Positions 11,709-23,935 of a stretch of DNA of 64,000 bases are shown in pieces. The DNA lies in assembly GCA_949825025.1 (NCBI GenBank), contig OX463784.1, positions 6,269,431 to 6,333,430 on the forward strand, read 5' to 3'. Numbering within the stretch: the first letter of the stretch is position 1; each line of letters opens with the position of its first letter. The position numbers and the translations under genes are program-made. This DNA is from Siphlonurus alternatus. Taxonomy: Eukaryota; Arthropoda; Insecta; Ephemeroptera; Siphlonuridae. The notes beneath the pieces are model-generated. The model searched no databases. It was given only the letters and a program-made list of their open reading frames with translations, and was not told the origin of the DNA.

Positions 11709-14186
11709 TCCCCTAATACAATACGTTAAAAAATGTTAGGGAGTCCATCATATTTTGAGTACCACAATTGAATTTTACAAATTTTATTATTCAAAAGCAA
11801 ATTGCTGCTGAATAATACTCTTTGCAGCTGGAAACCAATGGCTTTGAAAACCGAAAATTTAGGGGACATTTGATTAACTAAATTATGGCATTATTTAGTA
11901 AAATTAGTGCACCTACTATGTTGTTTTTTAGAAGTAAACGAAAGATATAGGTATTCCTGCTAATTTATGTTACTAATATTATATTGTGTTTGCAATTTCT
12001 TTATGTTATGTTAACTTAATGCGTTTTCAAACCAGTAAAAATGATTATATGCTATAAATTTTAACCAATAATGATATTTATCTTTTGTTGGTAAAACTGA
12101 TACGATATTCTAATATAATTGCGCTATATCCAATTATTTATTATATGGCTATATTCTATAATTATACATTTTATAGGACTGGGTTAGGGAGTATTGCCTG
12201 TTAACTATTTATTATGTAACACAAGGGATAGAATTTGAAGAACGATGTGATTATGTATATGATTTGGTTATTAGATCCAATAGTGCAAGTCCAGTTTTTT
12301 AATACATAAAAAACACAACTAAAATAAAAAAAAAACAATAAATATTATTTTCTATGCTTGTTAGAATATTATTTTGACTTTCAATAAATTTTAAATCAAT
12401 CAAAAGATTGTAACAATTATAAAAAAAATGTGAAATTAGTTTCTTCAATATCAATATCTTTGTCATGATAATTATACAAAACAATTGGAATTAATGTTCC
12501 TTTTTGTTGCTTTTTAGATAGTACAATACACATTTTCATTTGCCTCATTTTTATAATTACATTTTTTCAGGTATGTAGTATTGGATTTTATATAATAGAA
12601 GCTGATGGTTAGCCACGAACAGCTCATGAATTCAAGTTATGAACCACTGATGTGTATGATGAGCAATTTGGTATTTCAAATTTTACAATTTATAATATAT
12701 AAATTTAATTTTAAATCTAAACTCCCAAAAAAACATTTTTTAACAATAATTTTTGTAAACCAAAACAAATTATGTAAAACACTTTTTATTAAAAATTAGT
12801 AATAAATAATTCTTTTATCAATATTTTAAAAGTTTATTATTACTTAAATGTCATGCAAATTTTCTCAAGTAGCCAATTAATGCATATAAATGATAAAAAA
12901 AAGTTATATAAAAATTTTTAAACAAATAATAATTATAAATTTTTTAAAGTTTAAATTATTAATTTATTATTATATTAAATTATCAATCGATTTAAAATAA
13001 TTTTATTTGTTTTAAAAATTTTGCAGAGAAATTTAAATCAGAAAATGGTTTAAAATTAATTTTTTTTAATAATATTATATTTTTTTATTTTATTTTAAAT
13101 TTTCACACATTGACAACTATAAACACGGAAGTTGAATTCCTAAATAATATTGTTCCTCTCGTGTCGTGTCGTAGAGAAGAGTTAAAATTTATCATACATA
13201 GTATGTAATAAGAAAATTATACAAAAATCAATAATATTTACTATTAACGTATCATAAATAAATATACTTGCCTACATCTGCATGGTATATCAATCTGCAA
13301 CGTTTAAAAAACGTACATTAAAAAATATATTGATGATTATATCGTACTTTATACATATTATCACTTGAAAATGCATCTCAGAGTATAATATGAACAATAA
13401 ACGTGGCATGCATTGCTTGTTTGAAAGAATGTTTTAGCAACAAAACATTAACAGGGGGGAAATTAAAATTAAAATTTATTTTAACCGCTCTCTTTGCTTA
13501 TGTAAAAAAATATAGCAGTTCAATAAGTATGCATTATTTCGAAAAAAACGCATACGTTTTTAATTACATTATAAAAATTATTGAATTATTGGACTCCAAT
13601 TTTGATATTTCATGTCAATTGTTGCTATTATATAACTTTTACAACTTAAAAATAAATATAACCCTAAATATATACAAACAAGAAGTTAATAAAATGTATG
13701 TTATTTTTGTTTCAGTGTGTTACGATGTTATCTGACTTTTTGACATGGAAATAATAAACTAAGTTAAAAATTCTCTACAAAAATGTTTTAAAACAATATT
13801 ACTTCAAGTTAATAGTGAGTAGATACTCCCCATATTTGCGTGTGATAGAAACAATATTATACTGTATACATATTTGAAATATTTGTCGTTATAAGCCTTG
13901 TTAATCGTCCAAGCTGTGAATATAAAATATTTTATGGAAGAAATATTAAAATAAGCAGTAAATTTGTTACTGAATCTTCTATACATTTAAATGTCTATTG
14001 AACTTTAATTATACTCATCGCTTCTATAGTGCATTAACTGCATTTAACTATACCTCTATTAAAATATAAGAATCTTAGTACACTTTTGACTTTTTCTGCA
14101 ATAAATCTATAGAAATTTAGCATACTTTTGAATAATCACTATTTAAATTTAAATATATAAGTAATTTTTAATTACGCACGGTAGCC
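11709..14186. other. AT-rich non-coding DNA
   Basis: About 2.5 kb of AT-rich DNA. ORFs at 12605-12799 and 13403-13735 (plus) and 12299-12484 and 13804-13986 (minus) are Lys/Asn/Ile/Phe-rich as expected by chance at this composition. I see no domain, splice pair or repeat boundary. Confidence 0.5.
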
Positions 14187-14449
14187 ATGTTGGATATAGA
14201 GCAAGTTCGTCGTGAGATTTTGCTTGGCGGCCGGGGCAGACGGGCCCACAGTGAACAAGGGCCGGGGGGTGGGGTCATTCCCATGTCCCATCTGTGGAGT
14301 CATGGCAAGCAGAAGCACCCTTGGACCAAAAAGAGGACGTCAGCTCCACAAATGAGCACCGGAACCAGACAACTCAGCGCCAACACGCGGACGGCGTTGG
14401 TACTAAGAAGTAGGAGATCGTGGCCCGTAGCTCCTACGCAGATTCACAG
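14187..14449 (+). CDS. Candidate 5' coding exon, function unknown
   Basis: A GC- and CpG-rich island inside AT-rich flanks. An ATG in a good context (GTAGCCATGT) opens 87 codons that start MLDIEQVRREILLGGRGRRA. The frame stays open up to CACAG/GTAAGAAA at 14449/14450, a near-consensus 5' splice site, and then closes at the TAA formed by the donor itself. This is what a first coding exon ending at phase 2 looks like. The peptide is very basic (many Arg, Lys, Pro, Ser) with no domain I recognise. I could not find the downstream exon. Alternatives are a decayed transposon fragment or a 5' UTR exon. Confidence 0.25.
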
Positions 14450-14594
14450 GTAAGAAATTAAGTTAGTTTTCTTTGAGTGTACTTTTTTTAAGGAACTTTT
14501 CCGTATGTCAGTCAATGAGTAGAATGTGTAGATAGGAAAGAAGGGTGGAAAGGAAAGGTCGGATTCCATACATCCTTGGGTGCCCGACAATCCT

Positions 14595-14785
14595 TTAAGG
14601 TGCATTTCCATGGAGAAATGTCGAGCGAGGCTTGGCGGGGCAAGAAAAGCGCACTTGCTTCAATCTTGTATGGCGGCCATGTTGGCAATTAAATCACTCC
14701 GCATAGGGCGAGGAAATCCTGAGCCTCTGATTGGCTGCAGTACGCAATTTTCTCTCTTTCCCCGCTCCATGGAAATGCACCTTAA
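14595..14785. mobile_element. TIR element, GGTGCATTTCC family
   Basis: Inverted ends AGGTGCATTTCCATGGAG and CTCCATGGAAATGCACCT, flanked by TA. The interior is GC-richer than its surroundings (TCGAGCGAGGCTTGGCGGGG). Related ends occur at 29485 and 53751, where 3-bp duplications TAA and TTA fit PIF/Harbinger. Non-coding; the 74-codon ORF across it is the palindrome read through. Confidence 0.75.
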
Positions 14786-14837
14786 AATGAGAATACTAAG
14801 GTGACTGGATGACGAGGTTACAAGATAGGAAAGAAGG

Positions 14838-15115
14838 CGGTTAATAATAATAATAATATTTGTTTATTTGGGATACATTACATTGTAGGGAATAGGGGGG
14901 GAAAAATAAATAATAGCAACAACGTAATAACCCAAATTGGTGAATATAAAAGGCTAAGGAGCCTATACACATAGAGCGAACATTCACCACACATCAGAAA
15001 AACTGCGGTTGTAGCCTCGTGTTAGGTACTACTCCTTATATTCACCTGGGATTGAGTGACGATGGGGAAACAGAAAATTATCATCCCATCATCAAGGCAG
15101 TATAATAGTGAGTAA
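14838..15115 (-). repeat. Possible LINE 3' end with (ATT)n tail, reverse
   Basis: Starts with (TAA)n and then TTTGTTTATTTGGGATACAT, the arrangement a minus-strand LINE 3' UTR and tail would show. It continues for about 250 bp without coding sequence (CACCACACATCAGAAAAAC). No RT fragment is attached, so the assignment rests on similarity of layout to 23766-23830 and 34137-34265. Confidence 0.35.
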
Positions 15116-15499
15116 AATTTAGCACGTAAAAAATATTTTAAAAATCTTTTAAATATTTTTTATTTAAGCTTAAAAAATGGATTTCGTGTTCATTTTATTC
15201 ATATTTACTACACGCTCTTTTATATTTAATAGTAAAAAAAAAAATAAATAAATATTTAAAATACATCGCAGAATCGTGATTTAAAGCATGTTATTTAGTG
15301 AATAATCTCACATTTTATACACGTTTAAAATACGTTTTCCCCTAGTGGAAAGATCACTGTAGACTTAAAATATTACAAAGCGTGTGTTGACTTTATAAAA
15401 TAATATTCGTCAGTGATATAACGGCCATCATTTTTAAATTGCACACTAACTGAATTTACCTGAAACACCAATGGGGATGCGTGAGAGTTTAAATTACTT

Positions 15500-15501
<2 letters not shown>

Positions 15502-15557
<56 letters not shown>
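15502..15557 (+). repeat. (CT)n microsatellite
   Basis: An uninterrupted dinucleotide run of about 28 units. Confidence 0.97.
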
Positions 15558-15561
<4 letters not shown>

Positions 15562-15623
15562 TAACCCATTTCTGTATTATTCTAATGTTTTATTGGTATA
15601 AGGTATGTAAAACAAGATTTAAG

Positions 15624-15966
15624 GGTAAGGTAACACGCCCAATGTTAATAACTATCCCATTCATGAAAATTATGAAAAAAATTTAAATGTTCTCCTCTAC
15701 ATCCCTTATCAGTAGTTAAATACTTTTTAAGTTATGAATTTTTAATGTTTACTAATTTAACATGAAAGTTCCATTTCTCCAATGTTAAAGTAGTCAACCT
15801 TTAAAATTAATAATAATAACTAAAAAAAAACAAACTCAAATTTGTATAATACCTGATATTTTAGCTACTGATAGGGGATGTAGTTGAGAACATTTTATTT
15901 ATTTATTATTATTTTTTTTTCGTATTCTCTTGTGTGGGATTAATATTGGGCATGTTACCTTACTCT
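15624..15966. mobile_element. Foldback MITE, family F3 (copy 2, diverged)
   Basis: The left end GTAAGGTAACACGCCCAATG pairs with the right end (CATTGGGC-like) at about 15945-15966. Shared internal blocks are AATGTTCTCCTCTACATCCC and ACCTGATATTTTAGCTACTG. It is more decayed than the copy at 47557 and has no ORF. Confidence 0.8.
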
Positions 15967-16533
15967 TAAGTTTTAAAACTTTAAAAAAAAATCTTATGTT
16001 AGCATTATCGTAATACAATTTTTAATATTTTAGAAATTAAAAAAAGGGAAAGAAAAATATATGCAATTTGTGTATGAACTCAAAACAACATAAATCATAT
16101 AATACAAAGTTACATTTAATAGCATAGTGAGAAAATTAAGTAATTTGTACATTTCATAACAACATTTGTCAAAGATTGTTGAAAGTTTGTTTTAAGTTTG
16201 TCGTGGTGATATTTATGGCTTCAAAGTGTTGTACAGAGCAATAAAATATTTCTTTTGTGAAACCTTTAAAGTGAAGTGAGCAAGATAGATTGTTTTAGGT
16301 TTCCTACTTTTTAGTTGTACCACAGGGAAATATTATCAAAATGCAGCTAAACGTCAAAGTTAACTTGTTTGTGTTATTATTGCTGCTTTAAAGGTAGAAA
16401 AAAAATAACTTATAAAGCTTCCTTGCACTATTTAGTTATCTTATTATTTATACCCATGTTTTTGTAATATTTGATCTAGGAAATACATACAAATAATGCA
16501 GTACACTCCTCGCCTTGGAAAATTTCTCACATG
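15967..16533. other. AT-rich non-coding DNA
   Basis: No feature I can support. Confidence 0.5.
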
Positions 16534-16594
16534 CAGCCTTGTTAATCACCATGCCCTGTGTTATTCTTACGGGACATGGTGATTAACAAGACTC
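16534..16594 (+). other. Perfect-stem hairpin, miRNA-precursor-like
   Basis: CTTGTTAATCACCATG pairs with CATGGTGATTAACAAG (16 bp perfect, about 23 bp with mismatches) around a loop of about 12 nt. The size and stem length fit an animal pre-miRNA but equally a tiny foldback MITE. A diverged second copy lies about 160 bp downstream. No evidence of transcription is available from sequence. Confidence 0.45.
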
Positions 16595-16695
16595 AAAGAG
16601 AAATGTATGTTAGAAGTTTTTTGTTAAAAATTTAAACTTTTATATTGTTTCATAAAAATATATATACACTTGTCACCTTGTAAAATTTCTCACTT

Positions 16696-16757
16696 GCAGC
16701 CTTGTTAATCACCATGTCCTTAATTGTTTTTACAAGGCATGGGGATTAAAGGATTAA
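16696..16757 (+). other. Second, decayed copy of the 16534 hairpin
   Basis: The left arm and leader (AAATTTCTCACTTGCAGCCT then TGTTAATCACCATG) repeat the unit at 16521-16554 almost exactly. The right arm (GGCATGGGGATTAAAGG) is only partly complementary. The two units form a tandem duplication of about 155 bp spacing. Confidence 0.4.
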
Positions 16758-17188
16758 TATCATGGCCATTGCTCAATATTTTTCGATGATAAACTGGAAA
16801 CATTCTAAACTATAAAATAAAAGACAAAATACCTGTTAGTCTGTTGATGTTAAAAAATAATTTTGGTGTCATTAATATTTTCGTTGAAAAAGATACTGAT
16901 TTAACTAAAAGTCTCATTAGTCCCCATTTACAACAATGGCAATCTTATAATTGCTGAAAATATCGAAAATTCCATCAAATGTGGTCTAATATATTTTCAT
17001 GTAAAATTATTTCATGGTGTTAGGAAGGTTTGCTGAAATTTCCAGAGTGGTTGACCACCTATTTTTTCTACCACTGACCTTAAATCTGTAACAAGACCGC
17101 AAAAATTTTCCAATGAGACAACTGTACATATTAATATAGAATTCTTCCGTACATACAAAAATTATGTGTAAGAATTTTAGTATCCCTT

Positions 17189-18739
<1,551 letters not shown>

Positions 18740-18810
18740 TTTGCAGCGGTTACTTGTAATCAAATGGTCGTGCGTTCGATTCCAGGCACTGCCGAGGGCT
18801 TTTGATCGAA
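18740..18810 (+). repeat. tRNA-like SINE head fragment
   Basis: GTGCGTTCGATTCCAGGCAC contains a good tRNA/Pol III B box (GTTCGATTCC). No complete cloverleaf can be drawn, so this is a SINE remnant and not a tRNA gene. Confidence 0.45.
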
Positions 18811-19022
18811 TATTAAGATTTTTTTTTGTATTTAATTATTAACATGTTTACTTGATCTCCAGAAGTCTTTAAATCTTCATTACATTACTTAAAAATTGTA
18901 AAATAATACTCTTGTTTTGTTTAATTTATATGTTGGTGTAGAACTAAACTATTTATAATTATGTAATAATTAATAACATGATTTTTTTGTTTCCAATATG
19001 TACCTTTAATAACAAGATTTTG

Positions 19023-19095
19023 AAGACCTTTAGGTAAAACGTAGCAGCCGACAGGGTTATTTTAAACCCTGACTGGTACAATATCATGTAAGTAT
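19023..19095 (-). repeat. Diverged reverse copy of the 1227/61606 repeat
   Basis: On the minus strand it reads TTACATGATATTGTACCAGT, then CCCTGTCGGCTGCTACG and a TCTTCAAAATCTTGTTA block. These match the first ~75 bp of the 280 bp repeat in order, with substitutions. Confidence 0.6.
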
Positions 19096-19298
19096 TAAGT
19101 TTTAAGTGAAATAAAAAAAAAGTAACAAAAAATATTTATTATTTTTCAGACTGTCCTTTGTAAATATTAATTATATCTCACTTTATTCTAAGACGATTCT
19201 TTCTAATTGGATTAAATATTTAGTAAATATCCAGTCATGGATTTACAAATTTTAATTTGTATTTTACTTAATGTTACAGTGTGTCAATTTATATATAA

Positions 19299-19655
19299 CT
19301 TTTATTTACTAATTACATACTACTTTGAAACCCCGAACCTTCCGAAACCCTAACTTGAGCGTTTCGCGGGCTCTTCTGGAACGGGGGCGGCCACGGCCTT
19401 GCAAATCCATCCCGGCATTTGCCTGCGGCTGAGGGAAACGTGGAAACCTCAGCCGGGATGGACGCTACAGCTTTTGTGAATGAACCGGAAGTGCAATGGT
19501 CCAAAGCCAGGGGAACCACTTAGTGGAAAAGCGCAACGTTTTACCCCTGGGTGGGAAACGTGGTTTTTGTTGAAAATGGTCACCCATCCAAATACTAACC
19601 ACGCTTGGCTTCGGTGATCTGACGAGACCCGGTCAAGCGCACTGCGTCACACTTC
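19299..19655 (-). mobile_element. 5S-rRNA-derived SINE, type A
   Basis: On the minus strand the head runs from GTGACGCAGTGCGCTTGACC through TCGTCAGATCACCGAAGCC to TTAGTATTTGGATGGGTGACC-like box C. The body, central domain (CCCTCAGCCGCAGGCAAATG) and type A tail follow. About ten bases of the head between the box A region and GGTTAG are deleted relative to 11308-11708. The terminal GGGTTTGATTA and A-tract are missing, so it is 3'-truncated. Confidence 0.88.
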
Positions 19656-19837
19656 CGCATATTTACATATATAAATGTATTTTAGTTTTAAAAAATACAC
19701 TATGGGGAGATGTGATATTTTATGCAGAATTTGTTTATAAAAATAATACACATCTACAATTTTTTAAAATTAATAATGCAGCTTAATCTGCTTAATTTAT
19801 ATTTAAAAATAAAACATATTAAGCAGTGTCTGATATT

Positions 19838-20292
19838 TAAGGCTTAACCTGAGAAATTTGGACGAAAAATTCGCTACAACAGATTTTCTTCAAATTAATT
19901 TGGTGGACTTACAACAATCGTCAAATTAGCTCTGAATTTTTTCAGAATTTTTTAACCGTTGGTTTAATTATAATTAATTTATTTAAATGAGAATTTTGTA
20001 TCCTTCCAATGTTAAATTTGTTGATTAGCATTGCAAAAAAACTATACAACAGATTCTTTTACTTTTTTTTTTACTAAAACCTAATTTTTTAGACTATTTT
20101 TCTGAATTGTTTTCATATATTTTGAACCGTGGCGATGATCGTTTCCTGTATGTGATGAGAAATGTGGCAACGTTCTCAAGGATTGATGTCACCACCCCCT
20201 CCTAAAAAATTATTCGCATTCCAATGCAAACAGTGTTGCCACTATAGCCACGCCTCTTTACCTTGACAGACAAATTCTCAGGTTATACCTTA
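19838..20292. mobile_element. TIR element with TA target site (451 bp)
   Basis: The ends AGGCTTAACCTGAGAAATTTG-like and CAAATTCTCAGGTTATACCT are inverted over about 20 bp and flanked by TA on both sides (19838-19839, 20291-20292). The interior is not palindromic and has no long ORF. This is a non-autonomous Tc1/mariner-like element by target site, which is an inference. Confidence 0.75.
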
Positions 20293-21544
20293 AAAGAAAT
20301 TAAACCCATAAAACCAACCAAAAAAAGATGCAGATAAATCATTTTGAAAAGTTAGACACTGTTTTTTGTATAACAGTCCTACCCAAGAACTGGGAAAAAT
20401 TTTGTAAACCAATTTCAGCCGAGGATGCAAATTGTAAATATTATACAATTCAAAAATAAAAACATGTGCTTCAATTTTGGTTCTTAAATGTGGGCCATGT
20501 TGAAAAGCACTTTTTTAAAAAATGTTGTATGCCCTGTAAATCTTCAATTGAAGAGAAATGCACAGTATGTTCAAGCTTTCCTGTATTTTGTTTGACAAAA
20601 TTTCAATATAATGTTTGAGTATAAGCAGAAAAATTCACCACGATTAAACTAAATTGAATCAAAATTAGCAAATATTATTTCGTTGGTGTTTTGTTTACAT
20701 TAATAATTCAGCAAAATGTTGTCAGAAAATGAAATATATCATATTTAAAGTTGTTAAAAAAAGTTTTATTTTTTTTTAAACAAGTATGATAATTAATATT
20801 TAAAATTTATTATTTTAAAAATAGAAAATAATTATATGTACTCATTTATCTCATTATACTATGATTTTTTGATAATACAAATTATAAATATTTATAAATA
20901 CCTGAAAGTATTAAAACATAAGTTTAATTATACAGCCAAGAATGCAGCAATAATTTACAATAAATGGGAAATAAGTTATAGATTCAATGTATAGATTTCA
21001 ATGACTCGACTCTTGATAAATTTAATTCCCATGCAGAAGTTTGGGAGTGCTTTCTCTACTTTTTTAATTTAATATTATTTTTGAAATAAGATGCTCGGTG
21101 TCTAGCAAAGGATTCCTAATTTTTTCGAGTTGTAATTCACATTTTTTTTTTCCAATTTGGAAGAGTTGTTGGTTTATTTCACCGTACACCTCCTATAACC
21201 CCCCGTCAGCGTTGGTAAATATTACATCGAAACGTAAAAAAATAGTTTGAAAAGAGGATAAAAAATATAAAAATTTTCATCTTTAGCATGTAAAATATCA
21301 AAAGAATAAAAATACTGTTTATTTTAAGCATTTTTAAAAGCTGGAGAATATCAATGTTTGCTTGGTAAATTTAAATGAAACAAAGTTTAATTACACATGT
21401 AGAGCTTTGAGTTTCTTTGATGTGGTTTTTCAGACCATCGATATGTCATTTTCATCCTCGCCGACAGATTGGGTACACAGAGCTCAAAGGGGTGCATGTT
21501 TCACAGTCTGTCATGTCGGCTATTATTGAACTAATTTAAAATTC
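20293..21544. other. AT-rich non-coding DNA
   Basis: No gene or repeat boundary seen. 21180-21240 is slightly GC-richer (ACACCTCCTATAACCCCC) without further signals. Confidence 0.45.
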
Positions 21545-21856
21545 CCGGCCCTTAAATTGATCTACCGGATATTCGTGAGTTCGATCCCAGCCATGTACCG
21601 CCAAACTTTTCACAAGTGGCGGTTGCTAAAGAACACCCACTCGTGCATCCGGGAGGTGATTGATGGCATCCTCCATCAATTGCCGACTCACTGAGGTTTC
21701 CATGGTTTCCTCAGTCACAACCAGGTAAATGCTGGGATGGATTGCTTAGGTCATGGCCGCCCCGGTTTGGAAGGGACCCACAAAAGTAGGGTCTACGAAG
21801 AGCCGGGAGGTTAAATTTAATTTAGTCACTTAAATGTGGCCAGTACCCTATACTAG
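21545..21856 (+). mobile_element. tRNA-derived SINE, type C, near full length
   Basis: The head carries a Pol III B box (GAGTTCGATCCCAGCC at about 21569). The body is followed by the central domain shared with the 5S SINEs (CTGAGGTTTCCATGGTTTCC, AAATGCTGGGATGGATTG, GTCATGGCCGCC). The tail is distinct (GGGTCTACGAAGAGCCGGGA, then TACTAGGGTTCAGTTAAAAA). A matching 3' fragment lies at 63722-63806. The 5' end, including box A, is not well defined. Confidence 0.75.
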
Positions 21857-23052
21857 GGTTCAGTTAAAAAACTTAAAATTATATTTTTATTATTATTATT
21901 CAAAATAGAATTATATTAAAAATTAAGATTAATCCTTGAATGTCTTTTAATTTGATGTACATGATACAATTTGCACCCTGCTGGTGTAACATGAAAATCA
22001 TAATATTAAATATCACAATTTTGAAAAATATCGAGTGACAGAATGACCCTTTAAATAAAAAAAATATTAATAAACAAAAAATTTCATTTACACTTTAGAT
22101 ATTTTATAATACCGAAAAGAAAATGTTTTCAATTTATTTTTTTTAATTTTTGCAGTAAATTTGAAATATTGATGAAATTATGTTTATTATTGATAATATG
22201 AATGCCATGGTGTACTTGTGAACTTATTACTCAGCACCTTATTGTACGTACTTGTACTTAGAAAACAGTTGTTGAATATAGAATAATGTATTTTTTGTAC
22301 ATTTTAGTGTATATGGGATCAAGTTTTAAAATCATTATTAATATAATTTCTCTAGCCACGCAGGAACTTTGTTTTGTCAGCACTTTCAAATCTCACCGCA
22401 ATGGTCAAACTTTATCGTCTCTCGTATACAAAATATCACCAGCATACATTCGTGTTGTTATATAATAGGGAGTTATAATACACAGTAGTACATGAGCAAA
22501 CTTCTACTTACTGTAGGAGCTCTGAAATACATCACTGTATTTCTACACAAATTTTGACTATTGTAGTTTAAAAGTTTTTATATAAATTAATATTAAAATT
22601 TAAAATAAATATATATTTTATTATTATTTTTTTTTCTACAAAAAAATTATTATTTTTGATAAAAAATAAACGCATTATGTACTTATTTTTTATTACTGTT
22701 GATACGTTTTTATATAGATTCTAATAATAAAATTTATACATAAATAAAAGCGTGTGTCCCATGAATTATAAGCAATACTGCAATGAAGTCCTGAAGTTGA
22801 TGGTTTTCCTATCGGTATATGTTGATTAGAGTTAAATTTTTTTTAATATGACCTCTCTCCCATGTAAACCTTTTTTTTTTAGAAATACATTAGATTGGTT
22901 AGGGATGGGCAATATCGAGCATGATTGGTCTATTACATAAATCTTAAATATGGGTAAACTGTATTGGATTCAATAATATAAATAATTGAAGAGTCCATGT
23001 TATTATCAATCACAAATAAATATATTATTGTGTTATTAAGTCATTTATATAA

Positions 23053-23087
<35 letters not shown>

Positions 23088-23158
23088 TATATAATCTTCT
23101 ACTCTGTGGGAGTGTAAAGTATTGTTGTGTAATAAACATGAACAATGGTTTGTTACAA
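21857..23158. other. AT-rich non-coding DNA with a (TA)n run
   Basis: Mostly AT-rich. A (TA)n microsatellite lies at 23055-23083. TTAGGGATGGGCAATATCGA at about 22898 resembles one end of a hAT-type element, but I found no partner end. Confidence 0.45.
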
Positions 23159-23935
23159 CTAGAGGTCGCAAAAATAGTCTCTACTTTTGACAAAATAGTT
23201 TCCTAAAAAGTCACTTATTTTTTGCAAAATAGTCTCTCAAAAATGATGAAATTTGGTGTTTAACGTTGAATTAACGGTCCATATGGAATCATATTGGTCT
23301 AGGAATCGGTGAAATTGCAATGAGAAGTTTCTGGGGACGTAAATCAAGTATTCTTCCTATAAATTAAGCCAAAAACGTGCCATGAAAGCAATATCTCATT
23401 ATTGGTCTCGTCTTCCGGGGAGGGGGGGGGGAGAAGGGGTCAGGGTAAGAAGAAGTAGAAAGAAATTAAGTGAAAAATTAGCTTTTTTTTATTTAGAATT
23501 TCTTCTTGCAGGGCCCCACAGATTACTCGAACATGTGTAGGCTCAGAATTCACATGGTTTGACAGAAACATGTCAGGTTTTGGAAATTTAAGCATGAAAA
23601 TGACTGTAAAATCAAGAAAAAAAAATAAAAAGTCGCAAAAAGTCGGGATTCTCTAAAATAGTTAAATAGGAAAATAGTCGCAAATAGTCTTTTTTTTTAT
23701 TAGCTCTATTGGTTCAGTTACATGAGATCTGTGGACATCTGCAATAAAAACATTAATAGTCTCAAAATTCAATTCAATTCAATTCAATTCATTTATTCAA
23801 TCAACTGGCTGTACAAGTACAACATGGATTAAGTCATTCCTAATAATAACATTAAAATTACATAACATAAAAACACATCAAAATAACAATAATTCATAAA
23901 ACTATCAAGATATGAAATACAATAGATACAATCAA

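Noticed and set aside
13403..13735. 110-codon plus-strand ORF
   Set aside because: AT-driven residue composition, no domain, no start context or splice evidence.
18760..18795. A tRNA gene (B box present)
   Set aside because: No acceptor stem or full cloverleaf could be drawn; interpreted as a SINE head.
22895..22920. hAT-like end (TTAGGGATGGGCAATA)
   Set aside because: No inverted partner or 8-bp duplication found nearby.
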